A stretch of DNA of 64,000 bases, from NCBI GenBank assembly GCA_024138015.1, contig JAMXBB010000009.1, forward strand, positions 12,092,442 through 12,156,441, read 5' to 3'. The stretch is from Lumnitzera littorea (Eukaryota; Streptophyta; Magnoliopsida; Myrtales; Combretaceae). The notes below the pieces were generated by a model that was not told where the DNA came from, did no database searches, and saw only the letters and a list, made by a program, of their open reading frames with translations. Position numbers and translations under genes: made by a program. Shown here one piece after another: positions 62,817-64,000 of the stretch (within the stretch, counting starts at the first letter, position 1; every line of letters starts with the position of its first letter).

Positions 62817-64000
62817 TGTAAGCCCCAAAGTTCAGCCAAGTAATCGTAGGATTGAACTTAGAACTCAAGGTTTAGGGCGATCGGTTAAAAGATCCGATCA
62901 AACCCAAATTATAAATTATTTAACAAGATAACAATAAAAATGACCCTGTAAACTTAAATTTAAGAAAATAAGTAGTAAAATAGGAGACTATAAAATTTTC
63001 AAATTTTAAGCATAATAACTGCTAATTACCAAAAAGGCAAAAAGTGTAATATAATAACTAATAAATTAGTAGAGATAGATTATATGTATACTAAAAATTT
63101 TAGAATGACCAAAATAATATTTAGGAATGTTCACGTGTACCCTACATGTATTTACGTGTAGATAAAAATACTCGTAATTACTAAAATTGTCCGAAAACTA
63201 AGTAAATAATTAAAGAAAAATACAAAATAATTATAAAAAAAATCAGAAAAAATCAGAAGAGGATAAGCTGATGCAAGATCAGGTCGTGGTCAGAAAAAGA
63301 AAAATTGACCAACAAAAATTGAACAACTTAAAAGCCAAAAATCAAGGAAATTGGATAAAATCTTGTCAAATTAATGCATAATAATTACAAAAATCGTCTA
63401 TAAATAGCAAGAAAAATTCAGAAGCTCATTTGGACAGATACAAATCAGAGAAAATTAGAGAGAGTTGGAAATTCGAGAGAAAATTCAGAAAATAAAAAAA
63501 AATAAGAAAAACTGTACAGTTAGGGGTTTTAAAGGGAACCCACACCAAACGAGGAGTTGGGAGTGGACGGCCACCACCACCACACGGTGGTGGCAGCACC
63601 CAGGCCGGCCGACAAGGCCACGGCGGCCCGCGGTGGCCGGAGCCACCTGAACCGGTGAGTCCAAATTCCAGCCCGATTCTTGTATAATTTTGTAAAATTA
63701 GTTATTTTGCCCAAAAAATTATGAAACTTGTTATTCTGAGGTTTTATTGTATGTAGATTTAGGAAAAAATGTTGATTTAATTTAATTATGTCTAGAAATA
63801 TAGGGTCCTTAACAAATTGTTCAAAACCGAGCATGATTAAACCGGAAATTAAATAGGCTTAGGGATGTAGTTTGGGGCTCAAAATTTTTCTGTAGGATGC
63901 TCATGTGACATAGAACAGTGCTATGAAGCCATTTTTTTTAAATTAATTTTTGAAATTTTTAAGTTAATTTTTAGCCCTAAAATGATGGAAAAATTGGGTA
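62817..64000 (+). mobile_element. LTR (C), 5' part, runs off the window
   Basis: Starts TGTAAGCCCC and repeats LTR B from its first base, with few differences over the 1.18 kb visible. Same orientation as B, and placed at B's TGCAGGT step. If C is an insertion, CAGGT (62812-62816) should recur after C ends. Confidence 0.85.
63398..63406 (+). promoter_or_regulatory. TATA box of LTR C
   Basis: CTATAAATA at the position equivalent to that in LTRs A and B. Confidence 0.7.

Overview
The window looks like repeat-rich, AT-rich nuclear DNA of a flowering plant, probably a eudicot; I cannot name the species. Evidence: degraded Ty3/gypsy retrotransposons of plant type (an Athila/Tat-like Gag-protease and several Gag-Pol fragments with initiator-Met or Asp tRNA primer sites), long LTRs, short fold-back elements, many (TA)n microsatellites, and one decayed gene of the plant-specific DUF4220/DUF594 membrane protein family. 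I see no rRNA or functional tRNA gene and no intact protein-coding gene.

Layout. 1-4.7 kb: two related LTR tails in AT-rich DNA. 4.7-9.1 kb: unclassified AT-rich DNA with a dispersed repeat and a fold-back element. 9.1-12.6 kb: a probable solo LTR holding a perfect 34-bp inverted repeat. 13.2-17.2 kb: minus-strand Athila/Tat-like remnant (protease, Gag, Asp primer site, possible LTR). 17.7-21.6 kb: MITEs, including one with a 9-bp target duplication and an unoccupied relative nearby. 21.85-25.3 kb: the DUF4220/DUF594 pseudogene, with two in-frame stops and a probable 1.3-kb intron that holds another MITE. 25.3-28.8 kb: a solo LTR. 27.8-33.3 kb: the same 2,503 bp on both sides of a 416-base N gap, most simply an assembly artefact.

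33.5-53 kb is a nested retrotransposon cluster. Element 1 (minus strand, 36.2-43.65 kb) runs Gag, protease, RT, RNase H, integrase and is split by a 2.9-kb solo LTR with a perfect GCTTA target duplication. Element 2 (minus strand) keeps integrase at 43.9-44.96 kb and Gag at 52.28-52.98 kb. A plus-strand element 3 (LTR 44.96-48.79 kb, primer site, extra leader frame, Gag, protease, start of RT) inserted into it, and a deletion then fused element 3 RT directly to element 2 Gag.

53-64 kb: LTR-like DNA, a solo LTR at 56.2-58.8 kb, then three LTRs apparently inserted one inside the next (59.5, 60.29 and 62.82 kb).

Nothing here forms an operon or pathway. The main interest is the insertion and deletion history, a TATA / leader / GTGAGT / distant AG layout shared by several LTR groups that could be an LTR-borne leader intron, and the probable false duplication.
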